A DNA stretch of 64,000 nucleotides from Streptomyces sp. NBC_01754 (GTDB lineage Bacteria; Actinomycetota; Actinomycetes; Streptomycetales; Streptomycetaceae). Of the stretch, positions 17,795 through 26,345 are shown one piece after another; positions within the stretch are counted from its first letter, which is position 1; every line of letters begins with the position of its first letter. The notes beneath the pieces are model-generated. The model did no database searches and was not told the origin of the DNA. It was given only the letters and a program-made list of their open reading frames with translations. The DNA is taken from assembly GCF_035918015.1 (NCBI RefSeq), contig NZ_CP109132.1, positions 5,580,001-5,644,000 of the forward strand, in the 5' to 3' direction. The translations under genes and the position numbers were made by a program.

Positions 17795-19192
17795 TCACCG
17801 GGCCGCACGCCACCGGAAGCGGCCCGCCCGGCCGGCCGGGCGACACAGCAGTGCGTACATCCCCGCCGCGACGAGCACCGTCGCGGCCCAGCCCAGGCCG
17901 TTGCGCCCGATCCAGGTCTCCGCGAACGGGCCGGTCAGCCATCGCGCCCGGAGGAACAGCAGCCCCACCACGAGGGCGGTGGCCCAGGCGGTCACGGCGG
18001 GCAGGCGGAAACCGGCCGTGTACCAGTAGGCGCTGCTCGGGGAGGTGTCCATGAGCGCCTCGGCGTCGTACACGCGCCCGCGCAGCAGGTCCACGCCGAA
18101 CACCCCGATCCAGGCGGAGAAGGTCACACCGAGGAGGGACAGGAACGCGAGGAAGGCGTCGAGGAAACTCGCCGCCACCACCATCAGCCACCCGCCGAGC
18201 AAGACGCTGATCAGGGCGTTCATCCCCACCGCCCAGGTGCGCGGGAGTGCGAACCCGAGCGTCTGGGCGGTGAACCCCGCCGAGTACAACGACATCGCGT
18301 TGATCATCATCATGCCGGCCACCGCGATCAGCAGGTACGGCACCGAGATCCACAGCGGCAGCAGCTCTCCGATGAAGGCCACGGGATCCTTGGTGACGGC
18401 CAGGTCCGGCGCGCCCACGGCCATCACCGCGCCCATCGTCACCATCGGTGCCACGGTGATCACGGCACCCGCCACGGTGACACCGGTCATCGCCGCACCC
18501 GAGGCCGAACGCGGCAGGTAGCGGGCGAAGTCCGGGGCGGACGGGACCCAGCTGATCCCTCCGGCGGCCAGCGTCCCCACCCCCGCGACCGTCATCGCCG
18601 CCGGACCCGCCGGCCGGTCCAGGACGGCCCGCCACGGTGTGGTGGCGACCAGATGGGCCAGCACGAGGAGGCTCGCACCGCCGAAGAGGTACGCCGACGC
18701 CCCGGAGCAGGCCCGCAGGGCGCGGATACCGAGGCCCGAGACGAGGAAGCCGGCGGCCACGAACGCGGCCAGCGCCGACAGGGCGAGCGCGCTGGTGCGC
18801 CGGGCGTCCAGGAGGAGGTCGAGCACGGCCAGCAGGGCGTAGGCGCCGATGACCGCGTTGACGGTCTCCCAGCCCCAGCGGGCCACCCACAGCAGGGCGC
18901 CGGGCAGGAGATTGCCGCGCTGACCGAAGACCGCGCGCGACAGTGCCATGCCCGGGGCACCCCCTCGCTTCCCCGCGACGGAGACCAGGCCCACCAGCCC
19001 GAACGAGAGCAGGGGGGCCGTCACCGCGACGGTCAGCACCTGCCAGAAGTTGAGGCCGTTGAAGACGGTGAGACCGGCCCCCACCGTCAGCAGAAGCACC
19101 GTCATGTTGGCCGTCACCCAGGTGGGGAAGAGGGTGCGGACCCGGCCGGTGCGCTCGTCGTCGGGGACGGGTTCCAGGCCGCGGCTCTCCAC
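17795..19192 (-). CDS. NCS1 family nucleobase:cation symporter
   Basis: A 465-residue membrane protein with about 12 hydrophobic segments. Family features include the N-terminal TLFPTWVTANMTVLLLTVGA, GWETVNAVIGAYALL, ISWVPSAPDFARYLPRSASG and SLYSAGFTAQTLGFALPR, typical of the CodB/purine-cytosine permease branch. It probably imports a purine, cytosine or hydantoin-like base; the substrate cannot be read from sequence. GTG start VESRGLEPVPDDERTGRV, with no close ribosome site. Convergent with glcP and alone on its strand. Confidence 0.85.
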   Translation of the reverse strand: MESRGLEPVPDDERTGRVRTLFPTWVTANMTVLLLTVGAGLTVFNGLNFWQVLTVAVTAPLLSFGLVGLVSVAGKRGGAPGMALSRAVFGQRGNLLPGALLWVARWGWETVNAVIGAYALLAVLDLLLDARRTSALALSALAAFVAAGFLVSGLGIRALRACSGASAYLFGGASLLVLAHLVATTPWRAVLDRPAGPAAMTVAGVGTLAAGGISWVPSAPDFARYLPRSASGAAMTGVTVAGAVITVAPMVTMGAVMAVGAPDLAVTKDPVAFIGELLPLWISVPYLLIAVAGMMMINAMSLYSAGFTAQTLGFALPRTWAVGMNALISVLLGGWLMVVAASFLDAFLAFLSLLGVTFSAWIGVFGVDLLRGRVYDAEALMDTSPSSAYWYTAGFRLPAVTAWATALVVGLLFLRARWLTGPFAETWIGRNGLGWAATVLVAAGMYALLCRPAGRAGRFRWRAAR

Positions 19193-19210
19193 GCGCAGCA
19201 GCGTACCGTG

Positions 19211-19276
19211 AGGTCACCCCTTTACCCCCAAAGGGTGCATAACTCCTGCATGGCGCTCCGGGTGCGGTCACCTCCG
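19211..19276 (-). promoter_or_regulatory. Inverted/direct repeats upstream of the NCS1 symporter
   Basis: Just upstream of the symporter start there is a short hairpin CCCTTT-acccccA-AAGGG-type (19218-23 / 19230-35), and GGTCACC occurs twice (19213 and 19266). This is a possible operator for control by nucleobase availability; evidence is weak. Confidence 0.3.
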
Positions 19277-19370
19277 TAGGACGGGACGCGTTCGCCGCGG
19301 TGATCCGGCTCCCCTCCAGGCGGGCGGGAATCCGCTTGGTGAGCCCTCTCGCCCGTGCTGCAATGCGCGG

Positions 19371-20147
19371 ATGGATGCTTCTGAGGTACTCGCCCTCTTC
19401 GACTGTCAGATGCGGCGGGACACCCCCGCCGACGCGCCCGGCGCCCAGGTCGAGCGGGTCGGCGACGTGGTGCGGCAGGTCGGGGTCGAGGGCGGCTGGA
19501 GCGCGGTCGTCTGGTCCGGCCTGGACCAGGCCACGGCGCGGCCGGCGATCGCCGAGCAGGTGCGGTACTTCACCGGGCTGGGCCGTGAGTTCGAGTGGAA
19601 GCTCTACTCGCACGACCGGCCGGAGGATCTCGGCGAGCTGCTGCTGGCGGCCGGGTTCGAGGCCGAGCCCGAGGAGGCTCTGATGGTGGCCCGGATCGCC
19701 GACCTGCCCGAGGGCGGCGGACTTCCTGAGGGTGTCCGGCTGCATCCGGTGACCACCCCGGCCGACGTGGAGCTCATGCTGTCCGCGCACGAGGGGGCGT
19801 TCGGGACGACTGCGGACTGGCTGCGGCCGCGCCTGCTCGACGTGCTGGCCGAGAGCCCGGGGACGGTCGGTATGGTCGTCGCGATGGCCGGCGACACGCC
19901 GGTCTGCGGGGCGCGGACGGAGCTGCACCCGGGCACCGAGTTCGCCGGCCTCTGGGGCGGCGGCACCGTACCCTCCTGGCGCGGCCGGGGGATCTACCGG
20001 GCGCTGGTTGCGCACCGCGCCGAGATCGCCGCCGAGCACGGCTACCGCTATCTGACGGTGGACGCCTCGGACCGGAGCCGCCCGATCCTGCGGCGGCTCG
20101 GCTTCGCCGCTCTGAGCACCACGACCCCGTACGTCTACAGGCCGTAG
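19371..20147 (+). CDS. GNAT family N-acetyltransferase
   Basis: A 258-residue protein. The N-terminal half (MDASEVLALFDCQMRRDTP) is not recognisable beyond a degenerate GNAT-like fold. The C-terminal half carries the acetyl-CoA motif in GTVPSWRGRGIYRALVAHR (R-x-x-G-x-A/Y pyrophosphate loop) and LGFAALSTTTPYVY near the end. The duplicated architecture suggests a tandem GNAT in which only the second half is catalytic. Substrate unknown. Located before ftsY on the same strand, with 189 bp between. Confidence 0.82.
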   Translation: MDASEVLALFDCQMRRDTPADAPGAQVERVGDVVRQVGVEGGWSAVVWSGLDQATARPAIAEQVRYFTGLGREFEWKLYSHDRPEDLGELLLAAGFEAEPEEALMVARIADLPEGGGLPEGVRLHPVTTPADVELMLSAHEGAFGTTADWLRPRLLDVLAESPGTVGMVVAMAGDTPVCGARTELHPGTEFAGLWGGGTVPSWRGRGIYRALVAHRAEIAAEHGYRYLTVDASDRSRPILRRLGFAALSTTTPYVYRP

Positions 20148-20336
20148 CCGGTGCCCGCCCCGCTCGACGCTTCCCGCTCGTGGGCCGCAGCACTTCGACC
20201 GGGCGGGAAGCGGCGAACCAGCCGCTGATCCGCGGTCGAGGTGCCGGCTGCCGAACCGTGATGGCCCGTACGCGCATCGTCACGGGTCCGCGCCTTCTGC
20301 GATTCCCCACCTCTGGTGGCCGATACTGGACGGGTT

Positions 20337-21557
20337 ATGGAAATCGTCATCCTTGCTGTAGTCATCGCCCTGGTCGTGGTCGGCCTGATCAGCGGGCTCG
20401 TGGTCAGCAGCCGCAAGAAGAAGCAGCTGCCGCCCTCGGCGCCGTCGAGCACGCCGACCCTCACTCCTCCCGCCGAGCCCCGCGCCGGAGAGGAAGCCGA
20501 GACGCCGCACGACGAAGCGCGGCGCACCGTCGAGGAGGCCGGTCTCCCCGGCGCCGGTACCCCCGTCGAGGAGGAGCCGGTCGTCCTCGAACCGGAGGCC
20601 CCCGCGGTGGAGGTCCCCGCCCTGGAGGTCCCCGAGCCCACCGCCGGACGGCTGGTGCGGCTGCGCGCCCGCCTCGCCCGCTCGCAGAACTCCCTGGGCA
20701 AGGGGCTGCTCGCGCTCCTGTCCCGTGACAACCTCGACGAGGACACCTGGGAGGAGATCGAGGACACGCTCCTGACGGCCGACGTCGGGGTGGTCCCCAC
20801 CCAGGAACTGGTGGAGCGGCTGCGCGAACGGGTCCGCGTCCTCGGCACCCGTACGCCCGAGGAGCTGCGCACGCTGCTGCGCGAGGAGCTCGTCGCGCTG
20901 CTCGGACCGGACTTCGACCGTGAGGTGAAGACCGAGGGCGGCGCCGAGACCCCCGGTGTCGTGATGGTCGTCGGTGTCAACGGCACCGGCAAGACGACCA
21001 CGACGGGCAAGCTCGCCCGGGTGCTGGTCGCCGACGGGCGCAGCGTGGTGCTCGGTGCCGCGGACACCTTCCGCGCCGCCGCCGCCGACCAGCTCCAGAC
21101 CTGGGGCGAGCGCGTCGGTGCCCGTACCGTCCGCGGACCCGAGGGCGGCGACCCCGCCTCGATCGCGTTCGACGCGGTCAAGGAAGGCATCGCGGAGGGC
21201 GCCGACGTGGTGCTCATCGACACCGCGGGGCGGCTCCACACCAAGACCGGGCTCATGGACGAGCTCGGCAAGGTGAAGCGGGTCGTCGAGAAGCACGGGC
21301 CGCTCGACGAGATCCTGCTCGTCCTCGACGCCACGACCGGACAGAACGGCCTGGTGCAGGCCCGTGTCTTCGCCGAGGTCGTCGACATCACCGGCATCGT
21401 CCTGACCAAGCTGGACGGCACCGCCAAGGGCGGCATCGTCATCGCCGTCCAGCGCGAGCTGGGTGTCCCGGTCAAGCTCATCGGCCTCGGTGAGGGGCCG
21501 GACGACCTCGCCCCGTTCGAACCGGGAGCCTTCGTCGACGCGCTGATCGGCGACTGA
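20337..21557 (+). CDS. ftsY: Signal recognition particle receptor FtsY
   Basis: A 406-residue SRP receptor GTPase. It has an N-terminal transmembrane segment (EIVILAVVIALVVVGLISGL, residues 2-21) with a basic stop (SRKKKQ), then an acidic A region to about residue 100, then the NG domain. GTPase motifs are G1 GVNGTGKTTT, DTFRAAAADQL, DTAGRLHTKT and TKLDGTAKGG. The ATG at 20337 puts the membrane anchor at the extreme N-terminus; GTG 20316 is in frame but unlikely. Its partner ffh is 3.2 kb downstream. Confidence 0.96.
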   Translation: MEIVILAVVIALVVVGLISGLVVSSRKKKQLPPSAPSSTPTLTPPAEPRAGEEAETPHDEARRTVEEAGLPGAGTPVEEEPVVLEPEAPAVEVPALEVPEPTAGRLVRLRARLARSQNSLGKGLLALLSRDNLDEDTWEEIEDTLLTADVGVVPTQELVERLRERVRVLGTRTPEELRTLLREELVALLGPDFDREVKTEGGAETPGVVMVVGVNGTGKTTTTGKLARVLVADGRSVVLGAADTFRAAAADQLQTWGERVGARTVRGPEGGDPASIAFDAVKEGIAEGADVVLIDTAGRLHTKTGLMDELGKVKRVVEKHGPLDEILLVLDATTGQNGLVQARVFAEVVDITGIVLTKLDGTAKGGIVIAVQRELGVPVKLIGLGEGPDDLAPFEPGAFVDALIGD

Positions 21558-21576
21558 CCGCGCGATCCCGCGGACG

Positions 21577-21619
21577 CCGGAAGGGCGGTGGGCCCCGCAG
21601 GGGCTCACCGCTCTTCCGG
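21577..21619. terminator. Bidirectional terminator between ftsY and the prim-pol gene
   Basis: A 20-bp stem (21577-21596 / 21600-21619) with two G-U wobbles and a 3-nt loop lies in the 65-bp gap between convergent genes. It is very stable and symmetric, so probably serves both. Confidence 0.75.
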
Positions 21620-21622
21620 CCG

Positions 21623-22267
21623 TCACAGGCGGTGGCATATGTACGCCAGGGTGCCGAGCAGCAGACGCGCGTGCGGGGGAGCCACCGTGCTCTCCGGCGG
21701 CGGCCGCAGCCAGCGGACCGGGCCCAGGCCGCCGAGGTCCGAGGGCGGGGCGGTGACGAAGGTGCCCGCGCCCAGCGCACGCAGATCCAGGTCGGCGTCG
21801 TCCCAGCCCATGCGGTAGAGCAGCCCGGGCAGCTGGGCCGCGGCGCCGGGCGCGACGAAGAACTGGGTACGCCCGTCGGGCGTCACCGTCACCGGGCCGA
21901 GCGGCAGGCCCATCCGCTCCATCCTGACCAGTGCGCGCCGGCCGGGCGCCTCCGCGACGTCGAGCACGTCGAAGGCGCGGCCCACCGGGAGCAGCAACGA
22001 CGCCCCCGGTACCTCGGCCCAGGCGTCCGTGGCCGCGCGGAGGGTGGCGCCGGCGGGGACTTCGAGGGAGAAGTCCAGCGGATGCGCGCCGGGGGCGGCG
22101 CACCCGCCGTCCCCGCAGGAGCAGACACCCGCCGCGGCCCGCGTGCCCGGGACGACCGCCCAGCCCCGGAGTCCGGTGTACTCGGCCACCGCGGCCGCCC
22201 CGGCCGTACGGCCGCGACGCCGGGATCCGGAGCGCATCTCGCGGATGCCGCCGATCGTGAAGCCCAT
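21623..22267 (-). CDS. Stand-alone bifunctional DNA primase/polymerase (prim-pol) N-terminal domain protein
   Basis: A 214-residue protein matching the prim-pol (PF09250) fold: EYTGLRGWAVVPGTRAA opening, Cys/His cluster CSCGDGGCAAPGAHP, WAEVPGASLLLPVGRAFDVLD with a DxxD acidic pair, and FFVAPGAAAQLPGLLY. The domain is usually the N-terminal half of plasmid or phage replication proteins, but streptomycetes carry free copies such as this one. Whether it polymerises is unknown. No helicase domain follows. It is convergent with ftsY and divergent from nsdA. Confidence 0.75.
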   Translation of the reverse strand: MGFTIGGIREMRSGSRRRGRTAGAAAVAEYTGLRGWAVVPGTRAAAGVCSCGDGGCAAPGAHPLDFSLEVPAGATLRAATDAWAEVPGASLLLPVGRAFDVLDVAEAPGRRALVRMERMGLPLGPVTVTPDGRTQFFVAPGAAAQLPGLLYRMGWDDADLDLRALGAGTFVTAPPSDLGGLGPVRWLRPPPESTVAPPHARLLLGTLAYICHRL

Positions 22268-22690
22268 GCCCCCTCCAACGGGTCCGACTCACCGGCGGTT
22301 ACGACCCGGAGCCCCGAAGTCCTCCGTCGCCGCCGGCGGTTCCGTAGCGTGCGGGGAAGTGCGGGGGCGTGCGCCATGCCTCACGCGCCCCTTGAATGCT
22401 TCACTCCGCTTGTCGCTGATCGCGCTCTGTCAAGTGAATCGCGTACCGCTCCAGGCGCGTTCATCCGAAGGGGTGGCGAATGGTGGCGTTTCCGATACCC
22501 CCCTCGCCTCAGTGGTGACCGAGGCGTTACTGTCGGTACCCGAGCCTGCAATTGCATGTACGTCCGTGGGTATGCCCCGGGCAACCCGATGACCTGTCCG
22601 GCGGTCGGTGGACCGCCGTACGACGGCACCGGGGCACGGCATTCTGATAGAGGTTCGCGCGAAGGATTCCAGCGGAATGGGGGCGTTCCA
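22268..22690. other. 423-bp divergent intergenic region between the prim-pol gene and nsdA
   Basis: No gene seen. Base composition is less GC-rich than the surroundings (for example 22540-22560). An inverted repeat CGCCTC (22505-22510) / GAGGCG (22521-22526) with a 10-nt spacer containing GGTGACC could be an operator or hairpin in the nsdA promoter region. nsdA is preceded by GGGGG 6-10 nt before its GTG. Confidence 0.5.
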
Positions 22691-24166
22691 GTGAGTGGCA
22701 GCGGCGCAGGCGGGACGAATGCCGGAAAGCGCCCGAACGGGCAGCTCGGCTCGTGGTTCGTGCGCAGCGGTTGGTCGAAGGGCGAGCTGGCCCGCCAGGT
22801 GAACCGCCGGGCCCGCCAGATGGGCGCCCACCACATCAGCACCGACACCTCCAGGGTGCGGCGCTGGCTCGACGGCGAGCAGCCGCGCGAACCCATTCCG
22901 CGCATCCTCTCCGAGCTCTTCTCCGAACGGTTCGGCACCGTCGTCCCCGTCGAGGACCTCGGACTGCGCTCCGCCCATCAGTCCCCCTCGGTGGCCGGTG
23001 TGGACCTGCCCTGGGCGGGCCCGCAGACCGTGGCGCTGCTCAGCGAGTTCTCCCGCAGCGACCTGATGCTGGCCCGGCGCGGATTCCTGGGCAGCTCCCT
23101 GGCCCTGGCCGCCGGGCCCACCCTCATCGAGCCCATGCAGCGCTGGCTGGTGCCCGTCCCCCCCACCGGACAGCCGCAGACGGAACAGCAGAGCGTCTCC
23201 TCCCGCCCGTCCAAGCTCTCCCGGCCCGAGCTGGACCTGCTGGAGTCCACCACCGTGATGTTCCGCCAGTGGGACGCCCAGTGCGGCGGCGGACTGCGCC
23301 GCAAGGCCGTCGTGGGACAACTCCACGAGGTGACCGACCTCTTACAGGAGCCCCACCCCGAGGCGACCGCCAAGCGCCTCTTCCGCTGCGCCGCCGAACT
23401 GGCCGAGCTCGCCGGGTGGATGAGCTACGACGTGGGACTCCAGCCCACCGCCCAGAAGTACTTCGTACTCGCCCTGCACGCGGCCAAGGAGGCCGGGGAC
23501 AAACCCCTCGGTTCCTACATCCTCTCCAGCATGAGCCGCCAGATGATCCACCTCGGCCGGCCCGACGACGCCCTCGAACTGATCCACCTCGCCCAGTACG
23601 GCAGCCGCGACTGCGCGACCGCCCGCACCCAGGCCATGCTGTACGCGATGGAGGCCCGGGCGTACGCCAACATGGGCCTGCCCAGCAAATGCCGGCGCGC
23701 GGTCCGGATGGCCGAGGACACCTTCGCCGACGCCGCCTTCGAGGACGGGCCCGAGCCCGACTGGATCCGCTTCTTCTCCGAGGCCGAGCTGCACGGCGAG
23801 AACGCCCACTCCTACCGGGACCTCGCCTACGTCGCGGGCCGCAGCCCCACGTACGCCTCCCTCGCCGCGCCCGTCATGGCCCGCGCGGTGGAGCTGTTCG
23901 GCGAGGACGACGAACACCAGCGGTCCTACGCCCTCAACCTCATCGGCATGGCCACCGTGCACCTCCTCCAGCGCGAGCCCGAGGAGTCCACGGCGCCGGC
24001 CGTCCAGGCCCTGCACGTGGCCAAACGCGTCAGATCCGAGCGCGTCAACACCCGGCTGCGCAAGACCGTCGACACCGCGGCCAGGGACTTCGGCGACGTC
24101 CCCGAGGTCACCCGGCTCACCGACCTGCTCGTCCAACAGCTCCCGGAGACCGCCGAAGCGGTCTGA
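22691..24166 (+). CDS. nsdA: NsdA, negative regulator of antibiotic production and sporulation
   Basis: A 491-residue tetratricopeptide-type regulator. In S. coelicolor deletion of nsdA raises actinorhodin production and sporulation. The N-terminal ~100 residues (GQLGSWFVRSGWSKGELARQ, VRRWLDGEQPREPIPRIL) look like a degenerate helix-turn-helix. The rest is helical repeats (AAELAELAGWMSYDVGLQPT, AQYGSRDCATARTQAMLYAM). Start GTG 22691 with a G-rich ribosome site. A leucine TTA codon is present in frame at 23342-23344 (codon 218, in TDLLQEP), so translation should depend on the bldA tRNA. Identification rests on sequence memory and its position between ftsY and ffh. Confidence 0.9.
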   Translation: MSGSGAGGTNAGKRPNGQLGSWFVRSGWSKGELARQVNRRARQMGAHHISTDTSRVRRWLDGEQPREPIPRILSELFSERFGTVVPVEDLGLRSAHQSPSVAGVDLPWAGPQTVALLSEFSRSDLMLARRGFLGSSLALAAGPTLIEPMQRWLVPVPPTGQPQTEQQSVSSRPSKLSRPELDLLESTTVMFRQWDAQCGGGLRRKAVVGQLHEVTDLLQEPHPEATAKRLFRCAAELAELAGWMSYDVGLQPTAQKYFVLALHAAKEAGDKPLGSYILSSMSRQMIHLGRPDDALELIHLAQYGSRDCATARTQAMLYAMEARAYANMGLPSKCRRAVRMAEDTFADAAFEDGPEPDWIRFFSEAELHGENAHSYRDLAYVAGRSPTYASLAAPVMARAVELFGEDDEHQRSYALNLIGMATVHLLQREPEESTAPAVQALHVAKRVRSERVNTRLRKTVDTAARDFGDVPEVTRLTDLLVQQLPETAEAV

Positions 24167-24298
24167 CCGGCGGCGCCCCGTACCGGAGCCGCCACCGGCG
24201 CCCTGCCGCCGGACCCCTCGCCACCGGCCACGACAGCCGTCCCGTACACACCGACTCGGCTCCCCCATCGCCAGGTCAGCGGACGGCTGCCGTGGCCG

Positions 24299-24396
24299 GT
24301 CCACGTCGTGCCGCCACCGGGCCGCGCGTCGGCGGCGTCATCGGCTCCCTCCTCGTCGGCCTCTTCGCCACCGGCGGTGTGCAGTCCGACGTCAAG
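24299..24396 (+). pseudogene. amtB: Relic of ammonium transporter amtB (C-terminal fragment)
   Basis: Codons 24328-24396 read VGGVIGSLLVGLFATGGVQ then SDVK, the helix-10/11 segment of Amt/Mep/Rh transporters, which normally reads VHxVGGxxGxLLxGLFA. The expected preceding V-H-V-V is present at 24299-24310 but one frame off, separated by unrelated residues. After SDVK the frame turns into Pro/Arg-rich non-homologous sequence. No start, no other transporter helices and no stop in place. It is located exactly where amtB lies in S. coelicolor, between nsdA and ffh. Confidence 0.7.
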
Positions 24397-24493
24397 CGCC
24401 GCCCGGCCCCGCTGCCCGCCGCCACGGCCGCCCGGGCCCGGCCACCACGCCCTTGCCCGCGCCCGCAGCCACGGCGAACGGGAAGGTGGACGC

Positions 24494-24595
24494 GTGGAGC
24501 TCACCACCGCGGTCGTGAAACCTCACCGGCCGGACGGGCGCAGGGGGCGCGGCCATGCCTTCGGCGTCCAGGGACTTGGTCACGGGCCGCCCCTC
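24494..24595 (+). pseudogene. glnK: Relic of PII signalling protein glnK (N-terminal fragment)
   Basis: From GTG 24494, with GGAAGG upstream, the frame reads VELTTAVVKPHRPD, then nine unrelated residues, then AFGVQGL. The first block is the conserved GlnK N-terminus (M-K-L-I-T-A-V-V-K-P-H-R-L-D). AFGVQGL falls at residues 22-28, precisely its position in PII proteins, just before the T-loop. Everything beyond residue ~30 is lost: there is no T-loop Tyr51 and no B/C loops. The fragment follows the amtB relic in the ancestral order. No glnD sequence is recognisable before ffh at 24710. Confidence 0.75.
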
Positions 24596-24709
24596 GTGGC
24601 CTCCGGTTCGTCGCGAGAAACGGGCGAGGGCTTCGCCTTCTCCGGCGTCCGGATACTCTGGAGGGCGACCGACCAGCCCCGCCCCCGACCCTGAGGACCG
24701 ACGAGCGCC

Positions 24710-26257
24710 GTGTTCGATACTCTCTCCGACCGCCTTAGCGCGACCTTCAAGAACCTCAGGGGCAAGGGCCGCTTGTCCGAGGCGGACATCGACGCCACGG
24801 CTCGTGAGATCCGTATCGCCCTGCTGGAGGCGGATGTCGCCCTCCCCGTCGTGCGCGCCTTCATCGCCAGCGTCAAGGAGCGGGCGCGGGGCGTCGAGGT
24901 CTCCCAGGCCCTGAATCCGGCCCAGCAGGTCGTCAAGATCGTCAACGAGGAGCTGGTGGGCATCCTCGGAGGTGAGACCCGCCGGCTCCGGTTCGCCAAG
25001 AACCCGCCCACCGTCATCATGCTCGCGGGTCTCCAGGGCGCCGGCAAGACCACCCTCGCGGGCAAGCTCGGTCTCTGGCTCAAGGGCCAGGGCCACTCCC
25101 CGCTGCTGGTCGCGTGCGACCTCCAGCGTCCCAACGCCGTCAACCAGCTGAGCGTCGTCGCCGACCGCGCGGGCGTCGCGGTGTACGCGCCGGAGCCGGG
25201 CAACGGCGTGGGCGATCCGGTCAAGGTGGCCCAGGACTCCATCGAGCACGCCAAGGCCAAGGTCCACGACGTCGTCATCGTCGACACCGCCGGCCGGCTC
25301 GGCATCGACGAGGAGCTGATGCGGCAGGCCGCGGACATCCGCGACGCCGTCAGCCCCGACGAGATCCTCTTCGTCGTCGACGCGATGATCGGCCAGGACG
25401 CGGTCAACACCGCCGAGGCCTTCCGTGACGGTGTCGGATTCGACGGCGTGGTGCTCTCCAAGCTCGACGGCGACGCCCGCGGTGGTGCCGCCCTGTCGAT
25501 CGCCCATGTCACGGGCAAGCAGATCATCTTCGCGTCGAACGGTGAGAAGCTCGAGGACTTCGACGCCTTCCACCCCGACCGCATGGCCTCCCGCATCCTC
25601 GACATGGGTGACCTGCTCACCCTGATCGAGCAGGCGGAGAAGACGTTCAGCCAGGAAGAGGCCGCCAAGATGGCCTCCAAGCTGGCGTCGAGCAAGGGCA
25701 AGGACTTCACGCTCGACGACTTCCTGGCGCAGATGGAGCAGGTCAGGAAGATGGGCTCCATCTCCAAGCTGCTCGGGATGCTGCCCGGCATGGGGCAGAT
25801 CAAGGACCAGATCAACAACATCGACGAGCGCGACGTGGACCGTATGGCCGCGATCATCAAGTCGATGACCCCGAGGGAACGCGCGGAGCCGACGGTCATC
25901 AACGGCTCCCGCCGGGCCCGTATCGCCAAGGGGTCCGGTGTAGAGGTCTCCGCGGTGAAGGGCCTCGTGGAGCGGTTCTTCGAGGCCCGCAAGATGATGT
26001 CGAAGATGGCCCAGGGCGGCGGGATGCCGGGGATGCCGGGGATGCCGGGCTCGGGCGGCGGCGCCGGACGGCAGAAGAAGCAGGTCAAGCAGGCCAAGGG
26101 CAAGCGCAAGAGCGGTAACCCGATGAAGCGCAAGGCCGAGGAGCAGGCCGCGGCGGCACGGCGCGAGCAGGCGGCGCAGGGCGGGGCGTTCGGTCTGCCG
26201 GCCCCGGACGACAAGAACTTCGAACTGCCGGACGAGTTCAAGAAGTTCATGGGCTGA
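24710..26257 (+). CDS. ffh: Signal recognition particle GTPase Ffh (SRP54)
   Basis: A 515-residue SRP protein that binds signal sequences and 4.5S RNA and docks with FtsY. N domain, then GTPase motifs GLQGAGKTTLAGKLG, DLQRPNAVNQL, DTAGRLGIDEEL and SKLDGDARGGAAL. The Met-rich M domain from about residue 295 includes MGSISKLLGMLPGMGQ and RRARIAKGSGVEV. The C-terminal tail is repetitive (GMPGMPGMPG) and basic, common in actinobacteria. GTG start. Confidence 0.96.
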   Translation: MFDTLSDRLSATFKNLRGKGRLSEADIDATAREIRIALLEADVALPVVRAFIASVKERARGVEVSQALNPAQQVVKIVNEELVGILGGETRRLRFAKNPPTVIMLAGLQGAGKTTLAGKLGLWLKGQGHSPLLVACDLQRPNAVNQLSVVADRAGVAVYAPEPGNGVGDPVKVAQDSIEHAKAKVHDVVIVDTAGRLGIDEELMRQAADIRDAVSPDEILFVVDAMIGQDAVNTAEAFRDGVGFDGVVLSKLDGDARGGAALSIAHVTGKQIIFASNGEKLEDFDAFHPDRMASRILDMGDLLTLIEQAEKTFSQEEAAKMASKLASSKGKDFTLDDFLAQMEQVRKMGSISKLLGMLPGMGQIKDQINNIDERDVDRMAAIIKSMTPRERAEPTVINGSRRARIAKGSGVEVSAVKGLVERFFEARKMMSKMAQGGGMPGMPGMPGSGGGAGRQKKQVKQAKGKRKSGNPMKRKAEEQAAAARREQAAQGGAFGLPAPDDKNFELPDEFKKFMG

Positions 26258-26264
26258 CCTGGAC

Positions 26265-26317
26265 GGATCGTGGAGAAGGGGCACCCGGCCCGGCCGGGTG
26301 CCCCTTCTCCACGATCC
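26265..26317. terminator. Exceptionally long perfect hairpin terminator after ffh
   Basis: A 25-bp perfect inverted repeat (26265-26289 / 26293-26317) with a 3-nt loop, followed by GTTTCTCC. It lies between convergent ffh and the methyltransferase gene and probably terminates both. Confidence 0.85.
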
Positions 26318-26345
26318 GTTTCTCCACGACCCGGTGGGACGCCGG

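Noticed and set aside
22378..22690. Longer NsdA starting well upstream of 22691
   Set aside because: The upstream in-frame sequence lacks conserved features, and the GTG at 22691 has the G-rich ribosome site and the expected NsdA N-terminus.
24308..24694. 128-codon frame between nsdA and ffh as a functional gene
   Set aside because: Its only recognisable parts are the glnK relic. It has no ribosome site at its nominal start and otherwise random Pro/Arg/Ser composition; treated as a pseudogene remnant.
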